A DNA stretch of 64,000 nt, from assembly GCA_013176395.1 (NCBI GenBank), contig JABMLP010000002.1, positions 1,364,001 through 1,428,000 of the forward strand. Direction: 5' to 3'. Every line of letters begins with the position of its first letter. Positions within the stretch are counted from its first letter, which is position 1. The stretch comes from Venturia oleaginea (Eukaryota > Ascomycota > Dothideomycetes > Venturiales > Venturiaceae). Below the pieces are notes generated by a model. It worked only from the letters and a program-made list of their open reading frames with translations. It was not told the DNA's origin and ran no database searches. Made by a program: the position numbers and the translations under genes. Below, one piece after another: positions 24,065-35,143 of this stretch.

Positions 24065-25381
24065 TTATCGAGAACCCCTTGGCCGGCCCAATGAGCCACC
24101 CTTACCAAAACAAAAGCCAAAACATGCAAAAAGAGATGAAGAACAATACATACCGATACAACAGGAGCCTTTCGCTTCGGAAGGTCCTTGGTACTCTTCG
24201 CCAGCCACCTCTCAACACTATTCTTCTTGATCTTATCCGAATCCTCAATCCCATGTCTATGCGGCCCCCCTCCTTCCCTGCCACTAGGCCCCGTCCCATT
24301 GACCCTTTGCAAAGTATAGAATCTCCTCGTAATCTGTCCATACCCAGCCGGACCACGATTCCAACACACAGCAGGGCTGGCATCAACCATTGACACTAAT
24401 TGCTCCAGTCTAATAGCCTCTCTACGTGGCTGCTGGCTCAAATGATTCTGTATCTCGTCTCGCGTGGCGCCAGGGAGGTATTCCGTTATCTTTATCTTGA
24501 CATCGCATAGATCTCTTTCTCGGGCGACGCGTTTCCGCTTTTTCTTGTTTGGGTCGTCGGATTTGGCAGTTCCTGCTGGTCTGCCTTTGAGTCTGCAATC
24601 CCAGTAGTGTGATCTGAACGGTTTGTTTTTGTATTTTTGGGTGGAGCGATGCGAATATACGTTATCGACGTGTGGAAAGTAGATCTGGAAGCTGGATAGA
24701 CGTGGGCGGTCAGCTCTTGACATCTGAAAGTACCTGGACATCATACTCGTCCTCACTTACAACAGTCATATCGTCAATATCGAATAGTTTTTGCCTCCAT
24801 AATTCCAGTTCTGGAGGATCCGAAACTAATTTCAGTCCCTCTAGATGGGCGTCGGGTTTATGCTCGTACTGCAGCTGTTCGAGCTGCGTATTCACTTCGG
24901 GTTGCAATTGTGGCTCTGAATTTTCAACCAGGGCCGGAGCAGTTGGCTGTTGGTGCTGTATAGATATGCCATGATGGACTGGGAGACTATACTGCTGCTG
25001 TTGTTGCTGGTGGTGCTGTAAAGGAGCATGTTGAGAAAGTTGGTGATATTGATTCTGTTGCTGCGGCTGCTGCTGAGGCCGCGAAGCATGGTGTGCTAGT
25101 AAGCGATGCGACTGCAAAGGGTGAACAGCAAAATTGGGAGGGATCTGGGTGCGTGATTGTCGCTGTATTGGTATATAATGCTGCTGCGAATATCCTAAAC
25201 CAGGCTGAAGAGGCTGATGCGCGTTCAAGGCGTGGTATGTTGGTGGTGCAGGACCATGCTGAGCGGGCAAGTCGTGGTGTTGTTGAAGCGATTGAGTAGC
25301 CTGCGCAGGAAGGGCCAGCGGTACGAGAGGATTTGAGTATCCGCTGTGGTAAGGAGGAAGAGATGCCTGGTTATGGTCCAT
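24065..25381 (-). CDS. Conserved basic protein with Q-rich N-terminus; possible DNA-binding factor
   Basis: Exons 25381-24734 and 24684-24154 are well supported (49-nt intron, phase 0). They join DEYDVQ to IYFPHVDNVYSHRSTQKYKN. A short last exon 24100-24065 after a GTATGT...TAAG intron is a guess. The N-terminal 200 residues are Gln/His/Pro-rich, with Q-runs encoded at about 24980-25080. The conserved core is SHYWDCRLKGRPAGT followed by NKKKRKRVARERDLCDVKIK, strongly basic with Cys/His/Trp, which suggests nucleic-acid binding. I know no named function. The start MDHNQASLPPYHSGYS is preferred to a Met 22 codons upstream. The 3' end is uncertain, and splicing into the GST gene below cannot be excluded. 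Confidence 0.65.
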
Positions 25382-25985
25382 GGTTATAACCTGCTCTCGC
25401 CGCTCTAAAGCGTTGCCCTGGCCGCTTTTTGGTTTGGTGATCAACATTTATTTGTAGTTTACATACACAGAGTGGAGGCGGGCCAATTATGGGGTTGTGT
25501 AGATCTATAAATAAACTGGGAGGCGACTGAAGTTTTAAATACATTTACAAATCCGAGGGGTTTCAGGCGTGGATAGCGGCGTTGAAATCGAGTTTGTAGA
25601 CTTTGTTGATTGGGGGTTTTTCCAGCAGAATGCGTAGAACTAGATTGTTGTGTATCCAGCCAACGAAAATTTCCCACCAGCCATGTCGTGAGAAGAGGTG
25701 AAAGGTCTCTATAAATGATGCTCACAACTGCTCTGAGAAGAAGAAAAAGTAGGGCATTCTGGTCTTTCTTTGAAAAAAGGTAACATCCATTATACAATTA
25801 TGCATCTGTCGGTTCACATAGCGAACTCCATATCCCATATCCAGACAATTGACGCACAGAGATCTCGTCAAAGGATATCCGTAGAAACGTAAGCATAGAA
25901 AGAACTCCAAATCCAATCGTTCAAACTTGCAAGGACAGCCTGCTTATAAACTCCACGCAAAAACGCAAGGACAATCGAACGCAAA
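25382..25985. other. Intergenic, upstream of the basic protein gene
   Basis: About 600 bp between two minus-strand genes; it holds the promoter of the gene at 25381 and the 3' flank of the PPPDE gene. No further gene or repeat is evident. Confidence 0.45.
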
Positions 25986-26924
25986 TCAAGATATCCTCCT
26001 TGGCAATGGTGCCCTTTCACTGGCAGGGACCTCTCGTCCGGCCGTGTCTCTCAAAACTACGGGCCTTGGACCCTCCTCCCTTCGCCGACTATTCTGTGCA
26101 GAGAGAGAACCTCTGAATCTGCCCAAGTCGTCTGTCCGTTCATCCTCGGAAACCCTCGAGGATCTTCTCCATTGCTCTTTCCTCAACATTCGTGTCCGCT
26201 CATCATCGTCGTCCGCCTCTTCATCAACCAGCGAGCCATCAACGCTCTCGTATTCTGGTGGAGTAATCCAGTCGGTTGGGATAAGGCAAGGCAGCGAAAG
26301 TCCAATACTAGCCGCTCTATTTAACCATTTCGGTGCCGGTCTGCCTGTGAGTTTCTGACACAGATATGAGGTGAAGTGGTTGCAATTGTTCGTGAGGAGG
26401 TTGTAAGATGTGCCCGGGAAGGTCTCGGAGGCTTCCTTTATGACGGCTTCGATTTCGGCATCGCTTCGTACGGTAAAGCCCTGCAAAATCTCGAGCCGAA
26501 ATGTGCCACCGGGCGGTTCTACCCTTGGCCTGGTACGTGTCAGTCGTTTATTGCGGGAAGTGTTGTGGGAGACACCCAGTACCGTGTGTGATAGACTCCA
26601 GTCAAGTTTCTCCTATCGTGTCCTCCGTATGCGTATTCCTTGTCGCCAACCACAACTCCCGAGTGGAGCAAGGAGCCGCCAATCGTCCATAAAATTGAGC
26701 AAAGCTTGCCAGGCTGTGGATGTTTGTCAGTAACCAATCGCTTTATCGGGTGTGGATCGCATAGTACCTACAGGTAAAAGATCGTAAATATTAATTCTGA
26801 TTTCCGTCTTCTGGGCAATTAGCAGGGATCGGTGGCTCCCATTCTTATTCTGGGGCTTTTGTCGTGACGGCGTGCGTGGAGAGATGGACTTTCCAGACGA
26901 ACTCGATGACTTGGACGACGGCAT
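25986..26924 (-). CDS. PPPDE-domain peptidase (DeSI-like deubiquitinase/deSUMOylase)
   Basis: Three exons, 26924-26772, 26713-26583 and 26529-25986, with introns of 58 and 53 nt, give 275 residues. The PPPDE fold is recognisable. INIYDLLP opens it. The catalytic His68 is in LLHSGVVVGDKEYAYGG. The catalytic Cys144 is in SYNLLTNNCNHFTSYLCQKL. The third exon restores PGGTFRLEILQGFT, a family strand. After residue 165 the tail is Arg/Glu/Asp/Ser-rich and probably disordered. Family role: papain-like isopeptidases acting on SUMO or ubiquitin conjugates. Both catalytic residues are present, so it should be active. Confidence 0.9.
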
Positions 26925-27376
26925 TGATGATGAGGGGAGAAGAAAGTACAGAAACTCAATAGCTGTGTATTAGAAGCTGTGAAGGAATCATTGAAGAAGC
27001 GCGCAATCGTAAAGACAGTCTGGGTCACTCGAGGGTGTACAGTCTATTGAGAAACCCCGAGTGCGATCAGTGTTTGTGTGTGGCTTGGTCGCGATAGCCG
27101 CTTCTTCCCCGACACAAGCAACCGAGATCCTGGAGTGCTATCTTTGCGCACGTTTGGGGAACAGGAAATCATCAGGATCCATGAAATCTATCATGGGAAA
27201 AAGAAAACCATATCTTCGATGATATACACACACTGTAACAGACTGTCTGGATATCAACCAATGCAAAGAAAGACGCCAACGCCAACTCCAATATCCTCTC
27301 CAAACTCCAAAACGCTACAATTGGCAACATAGAAGCTCGTGGGTAGTCTTTGCACGTAAAGCGCACATAATAGTCA
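26925..27376. other. Intergenic, PPPDE promoter and KCS1 3' flank
   Basis: 452 bp between two co-directional minus-strand genes. No motif or ORF with family similarity. Confidence 0.45.
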
Positions 27377-30300
27377 TCAGACACTGACATTTCCCATATC
27401 CTCCTGTGAGGAAATACCATCGTCCCATCCTCGTTTGGCAACGCCTCGTCCAGCATCGTCACCTTGCTCCAAGCCCATGCCTTCACCCTCACCACGTTCC
27501 ACCCACTCCGCTTTATTCACCTCTTTCCATATCTTTTGGAAGTAAAGCCGAAGACTGCGTAAGCCACGTAGATAGCCGCGGTCCACACCGTTGGGAAATT
27601 GAGGTGGGCAAGGCGCGTGTGAGGATGGATCTTCAGCGGTAACGCAGTTGGCAAAATCAACAAGCCTGATCTTGACTTCCGCTTTCCTCCTCAGCTCTTC
27701 CGCAATTCTGGCGCGTTCGGTTTCGTTACCAGCAACGTATGCTTTGTCAAGCGCAGGAGAGTCGTCGCTCGCGCCGCGATCATAGAGAATCAAGAAACTG
27801 CTGCTGTAGAACCTGTATCCAGGCAGATTTCGAATCATGTTCTCTAGGAGTGTGATCTTCTCGAGAATAATCGGGATATGTCTAGTTGCGCTTGAATAGC
27901 CAACTCCGTCAAAGAAGAATCTGGTCAGCGCATCTTGAAATTCCCTTCCGGCTTTTAGGTCGCGTCCAAAGTATTTGTCTTCATAGACATAGTCTTGTTG
28001 CTTTGAGTTCCAAACCTGCATGCCACAGACTCGCACTCCGAGCTCAAGAGAAGTAGTTGCTCGGCACTTCTGACGTTGCGAGCGCTGTTTCTTCGCATCT
28101 GCTTCAACGCCGTATTGACGCGTTCCCATTTTCAGATCGAGCACACATGGCTTTGACATGCCTGCGGTCAAGTCTTCCAGGAGTAGGAAAAGTTGGACAC
28201 GTTCGTCTTTCTCAACCTGAGCTTGCTTGGGATTACTGGGGCCTGCAACATAATCGGACTGCTGGAAAGTACCTCGCTTGATTATGGAGGTCGCGACATT
28301 GCCTGTATGGTTTCTTTTGAAATGAGGGCGGAAGACGGCTGGCTCGCTCTTCTCCACAACACCAGACTGGGATTCCTCAGGCTGAGGGGCCTCCTGCTCC
28401 ATCTCGAAGACTTCTTCCTCAACATCACCGCTGTACGCTTGTTCTTCTTCGTGGTACTCGAGATTAGTTCGCTTGTCACTGTCAAGATCCACTGCCCATC
28501 GACGAAGGCCGCCACCTGAGTGCCGACGTCGATGTGCCCGGGGTTGATCACCATTCGGCACTGCGGCGTCTTCGGAATCTTGGGCGGCTCGACTGGCAGA
28601 CTCTTTTAGCTCAGCGCGCATGTCACTGATTGAAGCACTACGAAGAGACTCTTGTTTTCCAAAGTCACCCTTGAACAACCGCTTACGTAGTGAGTCTGGT
28701 GCTTCTGTCAGAGAAGAATGCATACTGGACACACTTGAACTGCCGCGGCGTGTAGTGGGCGCAGAACCTGCAAGAGATGGAAGTTCCTGGATATGAGCAC
28801 TTGCGGTCAAGCGGTGGCGATGTTCTTTCCTGTGATGACGATGAATTGGTGGTGCAGAGAACACCTCACGCAGCACCTGTTCTTGCAGTCTTGTATTGAC
28901 AGTTGTAGCACCCCAGCTTGCATGCTGTTTCATTGTTGGTCGTGACATACTAGACTCGCCGTTTTGATCACTCGCGGTTTGCTGTAATTTGTCGCGACGA
29001 TGCATTTGTGACAGTAGCGAGCCTTCGCGAGCGCCGACATTAGGCGTCGCCGGCCGCGACGGCAACCTAAACAGACTTTCAGGAATGATATGTCGATTGT
29101 TCTCTAGGATCACCTGGGGAGCGGGCATTACTTCTTGAGAATGGCTAACGATGCGGGGTTGCGGACTTTGTTGTTCACGGGCATTCTCTGAGCTGCCAGC
29201 TCGACTGAGCTCATTGGATTTTGACTTGGCATTCGAGCTTTTGGATTCTTGAGAGGGGTCAGACTTGGCCTTCTTGCGCTTAGGCTTGCTGTAAGTCACA
29301 TTCAAAACACCGATGTATCTGGGAAGGCATTAGCTCATGGGCAACAAACAAACTTCGGTCGGGTGGGGTCGCGCATCGCTTTGCTGATCTCAGCTTTGAC
29401 ACAGTCATGGATAGGTGGGCATCTTACCTAGGCAAGAACCGAAGCAACTCGGGGTGCTTTCTCTCCACAACTTCATAGAACTCGTTCTCTCTGTTATTGA
29501 GTTGCTTGCAGACAGCGCGTCTGGAAAACCGATACATTGTGCTATGACCGCCGACCTGATGTCTGTACGGCTTCAGCTCTACAGCGCCTAGTGGTGGTCT
29601 TGGTTGAGGCTCCTTGTAGGAGGTTATGTGCTTGGTAAATTGTTTGGGAGTCGTTCCAGTATCATCATCGCTACTGGAGCCGTAGTACCTGGAAGACTCG
29701 TCGTATGTGTCGTAGTCTGATTCTGAAGGAGGCTCGTCATGGGACGATGCGTACCCGCTAAGATCCTTGGACGGCGGCACTGGAATGGCCGGTAGGTCCC
29801 CATGGAAATAATCAGTTTCGCCTTGTGATTGCAGTGATATCTCTATCTCATTGGCGCGTTTTGCTTTCTCGGCCTGCCGTTCTTCGGGTGTTGAGACCGG
29901 CTTCTCGCCAGAGTCTCTGTGATGAGAGCGATCCTCTGAACTTTGGGACAAAGAACGTTCCCGCAAGCAATCTAATTCCGTCACGAGCTGCCTGTGAGGG
30001 AAATAGAGAGCTGATGAAATATGTTCCTTTTCCGATTCCTCATCGTCATCGGTTGGTGATATAGAATTGCTGTGATCACTTTCATGCTGGAAATATTCCT
30101 CTCGCTCTTCCCGGGGCGTCCTAATCTTGGGAGAGGCAGTGCCAGACTTGTCGGCTTTCCTGGAAACCAAACTTTTTGCGAGAAACCTCTCTGACTCCGA
30201 ATCGAGGTCGATGTCGTGAAGCACCCTCAGATCTTGAACGAGGCGGGACGAAGTGCTTTGAGAATAATCTTGAGAAGCAATGACAGGTGAAGTGCTGGGT

Positions 30301-31433
30301 CTCAGGTCAGGGTCGGCGGGTACATCAGGCAGCTTCTTAAGAGCTACTGAAGGTTGAGGTCCACCATGTGCAAGAGCTTGATAGATGCTCGGAGTCTGGA
30401 CAGACGCAGATTCAGGAGGTTCAGAGAGGGCTGCAGGACGGGGTTTGTCGTCTTTGAGCGTGAATTTTGTATCATATGATGCTTTCTCTCTCAAAAATGG
30501 CAATTGTCCTGAGTCATCACCAGGAGTATTCTCTGCTTCGGCCTTGATCTTGATTCTCTCTGCCCTCCGTTTCTGTTCTGCGGCAACATCCTTCTCTTTG
30601 AATAGCCCGAGATAATGACTTGACTTTCTGGTTCTTCCTGAGGCACTCGGAGGCTCTACGCGGGGTAGCGTGACCTGTATCTTCTTGTCCACATGGGTGT
30701 TGTCGTTGCTGCTACTTCTCTTCAAAGCCAAGGCCGGTTCTCCAAGTGCAGCTTGCCCGACTCTCCATGACCGGTACCGCGCCCTTTCCGCTTCATCGAT
30801 ATCTTGTGCTCCGAATTTGATATCCTGTGGATTGTCCAAAGAAAATTGCTTAAAGTCCATGTCCCGGACGTGATTGTTATGTTTGACTTGTGGCATCATG
30901 GGAGGGGTGTCTCTTATACTGATTGGATAGCGTGTCTGTAGGAGCTCGTGCGGCCCATTTGGGACACGCATTCTGTTCTTGGAAGATGGTGTAACCACAC
31001 AAGGACGCGGTGGTCCTTGTGCGACGCGTGAAGATAGCCTCCGAGCAGCTGATATTGGTTCCGTCACCTTTCCGCTTTGTGAGTCCTCCAACACTGGCAC
31101 ATCTCCTTGCTGGTGATTCCCATTGCTCTTCTTTTCTGATTCAGGGGTGAGGTTTGGAGAGGATGGCGGTGAGGGCGATGTATTGTATGTCGTGGCGAAG
31201 ATGCTGTCCCTCTCCGACAGCTGAGGGAACTTGACAGTCTTCTTCCAGAGCCCGTCGAGGGTTTGCGGAGCGGTTTTTGATCGGTCCTTGGGCGATAGTG
31301 GCTTCGGCCTCAGGTCCGATGCGAATGGTCGGGCAATGGTCGACTCATTGCTCGTGCCGGTTCCCTGCTGATGCTGGGACCTCACCTTGCTGGGGGAAAG
31401 TGAGGTATTATTGTTGTTCGGCACCGAGGACAT
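27377..31433 (-). CDS. KCS1: Inositol hexakisphosphate kinase Kcs1
   Basis: Two exons, 31433-29428 and 29318-27377, separated by a 109-nt intron (GTAAGA donor, CCCAG acceptor), give 1,315 residues. The N-terminal half is Ser/Pro-rich and low-complexity. The kinase begins with [20 protein letters not shown], then [20 protein letters not shown] and [12 protein letters not shown], which are joined only by splicing. A long insertion of about 330 residues separates this from the IPK signature [14 protein letters not shown] (P-x3-D-x-K-x-G) near residue 1,058. Later come [11 protein letters not shown] and [11 protein letters not shown], the metal-binding region. Role by family: makes 5-IP7 from IP6, a signal in phosphate and polyphosphate homeostasis through SPX proteins. 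The endopolyphosphatase PPN1 lies about 3.7 kb upstream on the same strand. Confidence 0.93.
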
Positions 31434-32692
31434 GGAACCTCAGGCGAACACATTGGACTATTGGGATGCGAGGCGTGGCAGAACGAGTGGTGTGGATAGC
31501 AGAGGGGTCGATCGAAGGAACGCACTTGGGCTGCAACATACGAGGGTCACGACTCCGTACTCGTACTATGGAACGTTTTTGCTAGATGAAACTGCAGCGC
31601 TGGACAATAATTACGGCTTTGGGCGGGCGGCGGTCGGATTTGGACCAATTGATTGCGGATGTGGGTGGAATGGAGGTGTTTGTTTGGGCGGAGTGGCGCT
31701 GCAGCTGAAGTCATTAAGGTTAGGTTTGGGTGTTCTTCTCCATGAATCAAATGCCTTTGACCTCTCTCCACAATAATACTCGCATCAATGGCAATCGCAT
31801 TGGCACAGACTCACTGCACCTGCTGCCCTGCACGCTGCAGCTGCATTGCCACGGCTTACATAACCACATATCCTGCCACGTTATCCAACAATTCGCCCGG
31901 GCCGTTTGGTTCTCCAGGCATACGCATCCTTGCCTGTTCCTCGACTAGCAAGCAGCGGGAAAAGGCACAAGTACACTCCCTAGTCCTACCAGTAGTACAC
32001 TCCCTAGTCCTACCAGTAGTACACTCCCTAGTCCTACCAGTAGTACACTCCCTAGTCCTACCAGTAGTACACTCCCTAGTTCTGCCAGTAGATCCCTCCC
32101 TCATTCCTTTTTCGGGGAACGTATTCCTCGAATCCTCACCGCCGTTCACCAACATCACGCCTCCAATCGATACGCCTCCTTCAGCAACGTGCTTCATACA
32201 GCCGCAAGGCCTTCCCAATCAACCAGGTTACTGAGATGCACAGTGCCTATACCACCATTTCTCCGCTCTTAGCCGACCCTTTTTATCATACTTCTACTTT
32301 GCTCACAGCATACTGGTACAGCTCATCAAACCAAGGAAGCACCCTTCCTTCCTCCCGTGGCTCGTCCAGACGCTAGGATACTGGTTCCATTCTTACTTGT
32401 CCGGGTATGCTTGCAGTTTTGACGGATAGCACAACAGCTCCCTTCCCGCTTCCAGCAGGCCCCTGGTGAGGACATCCATCGTACTACTCGAGGTTGACGA
32501 GTTTGCTATCTACCACCGACTAGCTAGTCTGGCCAGACTAGTGCCTTCATGCTGTGGAACGCCATCGAAAATCATTCGAAAAGGTCTATAAAAAACATCT
32601 GTCGTCAAGAACACTGATAGTGCTGCATTCAGGAAAGGATATTCATATTCGCATGAGACAGAAACCTCCAAAGTGACGGGTTATATTCAGAT
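31434..32692. other. KCS1 upstream region with minisatellite
   Basis: 1.26 kb upstream of KCS1. It holds a five-copy 24-bp minisatellite (separate entry). Open frames on both strands run through the array because 24 is divisible by 3, which is not evidence of coding. Confidence 0.5.
31971..32090. repeat. 24-bp minisatellite, five copies
   Basis: Unit GTACACTCCCTAGTCCTACC plus AGTA starts at 31971, 31995, 32019, 32043 and 32067. Copies 1-4 are identical; copy 5 differs at two positions (T and G in place of C and A). Near-perfect identity suggests recent expansion. It lies about 540 bp upstream of the KCS1 start. Direct head-to-tail copies without spacers rule out a CRISPR array. Confidence 0.95.
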
Positions 32693-33501
32693 TCATGATT
32701 TGTCGTCTGCCAATCTTCCTTGGGCATCTTCAGCAACACTATGAGACGCAAGAAATCGATTGCATTCCATCACGAAATCCTTACCTTCCTTACCTGCCTT
32801 ACTGCTCTTGACATGGTCTTCAAGCCGGATCTCCAGATTATCTTTATCAGTCTTCACCTTTGTGACTTCCGCTTGCAAATTCAAAACTACTTCCCTCGAG
32901 CCCTTCAGATCCTCTTCTAACTCCCGAATGGTGTCGTGGACCACCTTCCATTCTTAACCCATTGCTTAATAACCTCCCCCCTTACCTCCAACTGATCAGC
33001 CAGACGCTTCATCTCACCCTCATGAGACCATCTCTCCCAAGACTTTGGATACTGTGTCTTCTCCATATTTCATCGAGGCTTCTTTGTGGCCCGAAGATAT
33101 ATAGTAATTCTCTTGACGTGATAAATAATAAAACCAAGGTCGGGATCGTACTATGCCATTCAAGGTGAGGATCATGGATGGAATAGGAAGGGCTATAGGA
33201 GGGGGCGGAGAACTGTAATCTGCGTATAATTTACAAGCCAAGTTATAATGACCAAAGCACAAGCGGGCGCGGAGCTGGCTGCGACTTCCTGATATGCGAG
33301 GATCCCTGCTTGACGATACGAAGACCAAGTCTTGGGGAATATATCGTAGAGTCCCTCGAGGACGTCGTTGATGCGGAAGAGGTGGTTGAATGGTGTTTCG
33401 CAGAATCCATGGATGAGTCCGGGGATTATCGATAAAGCACTGGTACAGGTAGCGAGAGAGGTGAAGAGTACATGTCCGATTTTATCGATGTAGCCTTCTA
33501 C

Positions 33502-33533
33502 GCGATGAGTTAAATAAGCGATGAGTTAAATAA
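33502..33533. repeat. 16-bp tandem duplication (2 copies plus 8 nt)
   Basis: GCGATGAGTTAAATAA at 33502-33517 is repeated exactly at 33518-33533, followed by GCGATGAG. Sixteen is not a multiple of three. Removing one copy joins the upstream and downstream coding blocks of the minus-strand gene in one frame. Confidence 0.95.
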
Positions 33534-33897
33534 GCGATGAGGCGTCGGAAACGAGGACAGAAATACGTGAGTATGGCCTCGGGATGCTCGTTGTAAGTCG
33601 AGAGAGCCAAGTTCCAGAGTATCCCAAGGATTAGTAAGGTTCTTGTCAAGATAACACCCATGCCGTTGAAGGAGTACCCGAAGCTGCTTTGTAGGATGGG
33701 GTGGTTATTTAGCCCGGTGCGTTTGGTTAGTATGGTACCATAATGCTGGGCGAAAAGAAATAGTCGTGGGGATTTGAATGGATTGGCCGTAGAGGGGAGG
33801 ACCGGGAGAAATGAGAGGGTGGTATTCCCGTCGTTGGGGATGAATCCGTCCTGGGCTTGTTTGATCAGGATGGTTTGCTCAAGACATGTCTTGTTGT

Positions 33898-33936
33898 ATG
33901 ATGATGGTGATGATGATGATGATGATGATGATGATG
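33898..33936. repeat. ATG/CAT trinucleotide microsatellite
   Basis: Thirteen trinucleotides, ATG with one GTG interruption. On the minus strand it would read as 13 His codons. A GTGCTC...CAACAAG intron could instead remove it and join the flanking coding blocks in phase 0. Confidence 0.9.
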
Positions 33937-34472
33937 GGAGAGCACAGATGTTAGTGACGAGTGTAGTAGCATTATAGCCTTTTCAACGCCGTATCCGAGG
34001 CCGGGTTTGAAACCATATTTAAGTCCCATGAGAGTCGCTCCGAACCCAGTGATGACGGCCGTGGTGAAGATGTGGCAGATGTGCCGCGCTATCGGCATCT
34101 TAAGTATATCGCAATCTGGTCGTGATTCCCGTGAATGCTCAAAGGTTTGCAGCAGAACATCAGCTCTCAATATATTCTATAAAAGTTTAGAGAAATATCA
34201 ATGAAATGCAAGCACGAGGCAAGCATTTTACGAAGGTGGCAGACAACGGAGGCTTTGGTGTACAAGTAGGTTATACAGAGGACAATGAAAAGCCGGTCCT
34301 GGGGAGAATGGCACAAGTCATTTGCAGGTCCCTCTATTATCCTCACATTAATGAACCTATAATCATTAGACCAAGACATTGTTACTAAACCTGCATGTAG
34401 AAGTAGACTCACCGCCGAATCCTTATCCTCATTTGATGTGCTTTTTCCCACTTGTACCATAGTTGTTGCCAT

Positions 34473-35143
34473 TCTCTAACCACAGGCTGCGCATGGAGTG
34501 CCGATGAAGTGCTGATCGTACTCCATTGACGTCCTGCCATGGGCATTCGTTGACCTTGGATATACTCGCCAGAACGCCAGTGTCAAGCCAGCGTATGACA
34601 TTGAATCAAGTTTCGCAATCGATTTTAGTATCTTGCAAAGATCCTACATTTAAAGTAACGAATAAAATAGTCCCAGTGCTAGGATCGAGCTACCAGCAAA
34701 GACCTCAGAATGTACGCTTACATTTGAGCGCTAACAAATGAAACGAATGCCTCAGACTTCAACGGGATATGATCAAGGTGCTCCAGATAGGCCATGGCCA
34801 CGACATTGACGTCGTGGCTTCATTTAACGAAATCCTCAAAGAAACTATTTTGATCATGACTGTATATTGTGGATGCGATCTAACGATCATCAGGTCTTCA
34901 CCAAAAGCCATGAGAAGGCGTTGAGCAAAAGCTAAAGCTCTAAATTCGTAGCAGATATAACAAAGATGAACAACAGTCATAGGGTATCGTGTCAACAGAC
35001 TTCCTCCTTGGACCACCAAGGCTACAGAGAAATGACTCCATCCATGCTTCGCTCCACGCGCAATGTAAAAAAAAAAAAAATCAGACCCAAATGCGAGCGC
35101 AAATTTCCAAACGCACCCATGATAACTCTCAAATTCAATATCT
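34473..35143. other. Intergenic, PPN1 3' flank
   Basis: About 670 bp with a run of 13 A at 35067-35079 near the PPN1 3' end. Short frames on the minus strand are chance. No gene supported. Confidence 0.45.

Larger units (their letters stand above)
32693..34472 (-). pseudogene. Decaying multi-exon membrane-protein gene
   Basis: Several good coding blocks lie in order on the minus strand. They are a short opening MATTMVQVGKSTSNEDKDSA (from 34472); a block with RHICHIFTTAVITGFGATLM and LKYGFKPGLGYGVEKAIM (about 34170-33945); a block with FNGMGVILTRTLLILGILWN (about 33888-33534); a block with FNHLFRINDVLEGLYDIFPK and ACALVIITWLV (about 33500-33240); and a coiled-coil ending LKGSREVVLNLQAEV to a stop at 32693. 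Between the third and fourth blocks a 16-bp tandem duplication (33502-33533) shifts the frame. The last coiled-coil block cannot be joined in frame by any normal-sized intron I can find. Hydrophobic segments indicate a membrane protein. I do not recognise the family. A functional gene with unusual splicing is the alternative. Confidence 0.55.

Noticed and set aside
23941..24153. C-terminal hydrophobic extension of the basic protein (long read-through frame)
   Set aside because: The sequence after the GTATGT at 24153 reads like intron or intergenic DNA, not like the preceding conserved protein.
31971..32090. CRISPR-like array
   Set aside because: Copies are head to tail with no unique spacers, and the host is a eukaryote.
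31788..32234. Open frames on both strands across the 24-bp minisatellite, with eight-residue repeats
   Set aside because: A repeat unit divisible by three keeps any frame open. No signal, domain or splice support, and both strands are open equally.
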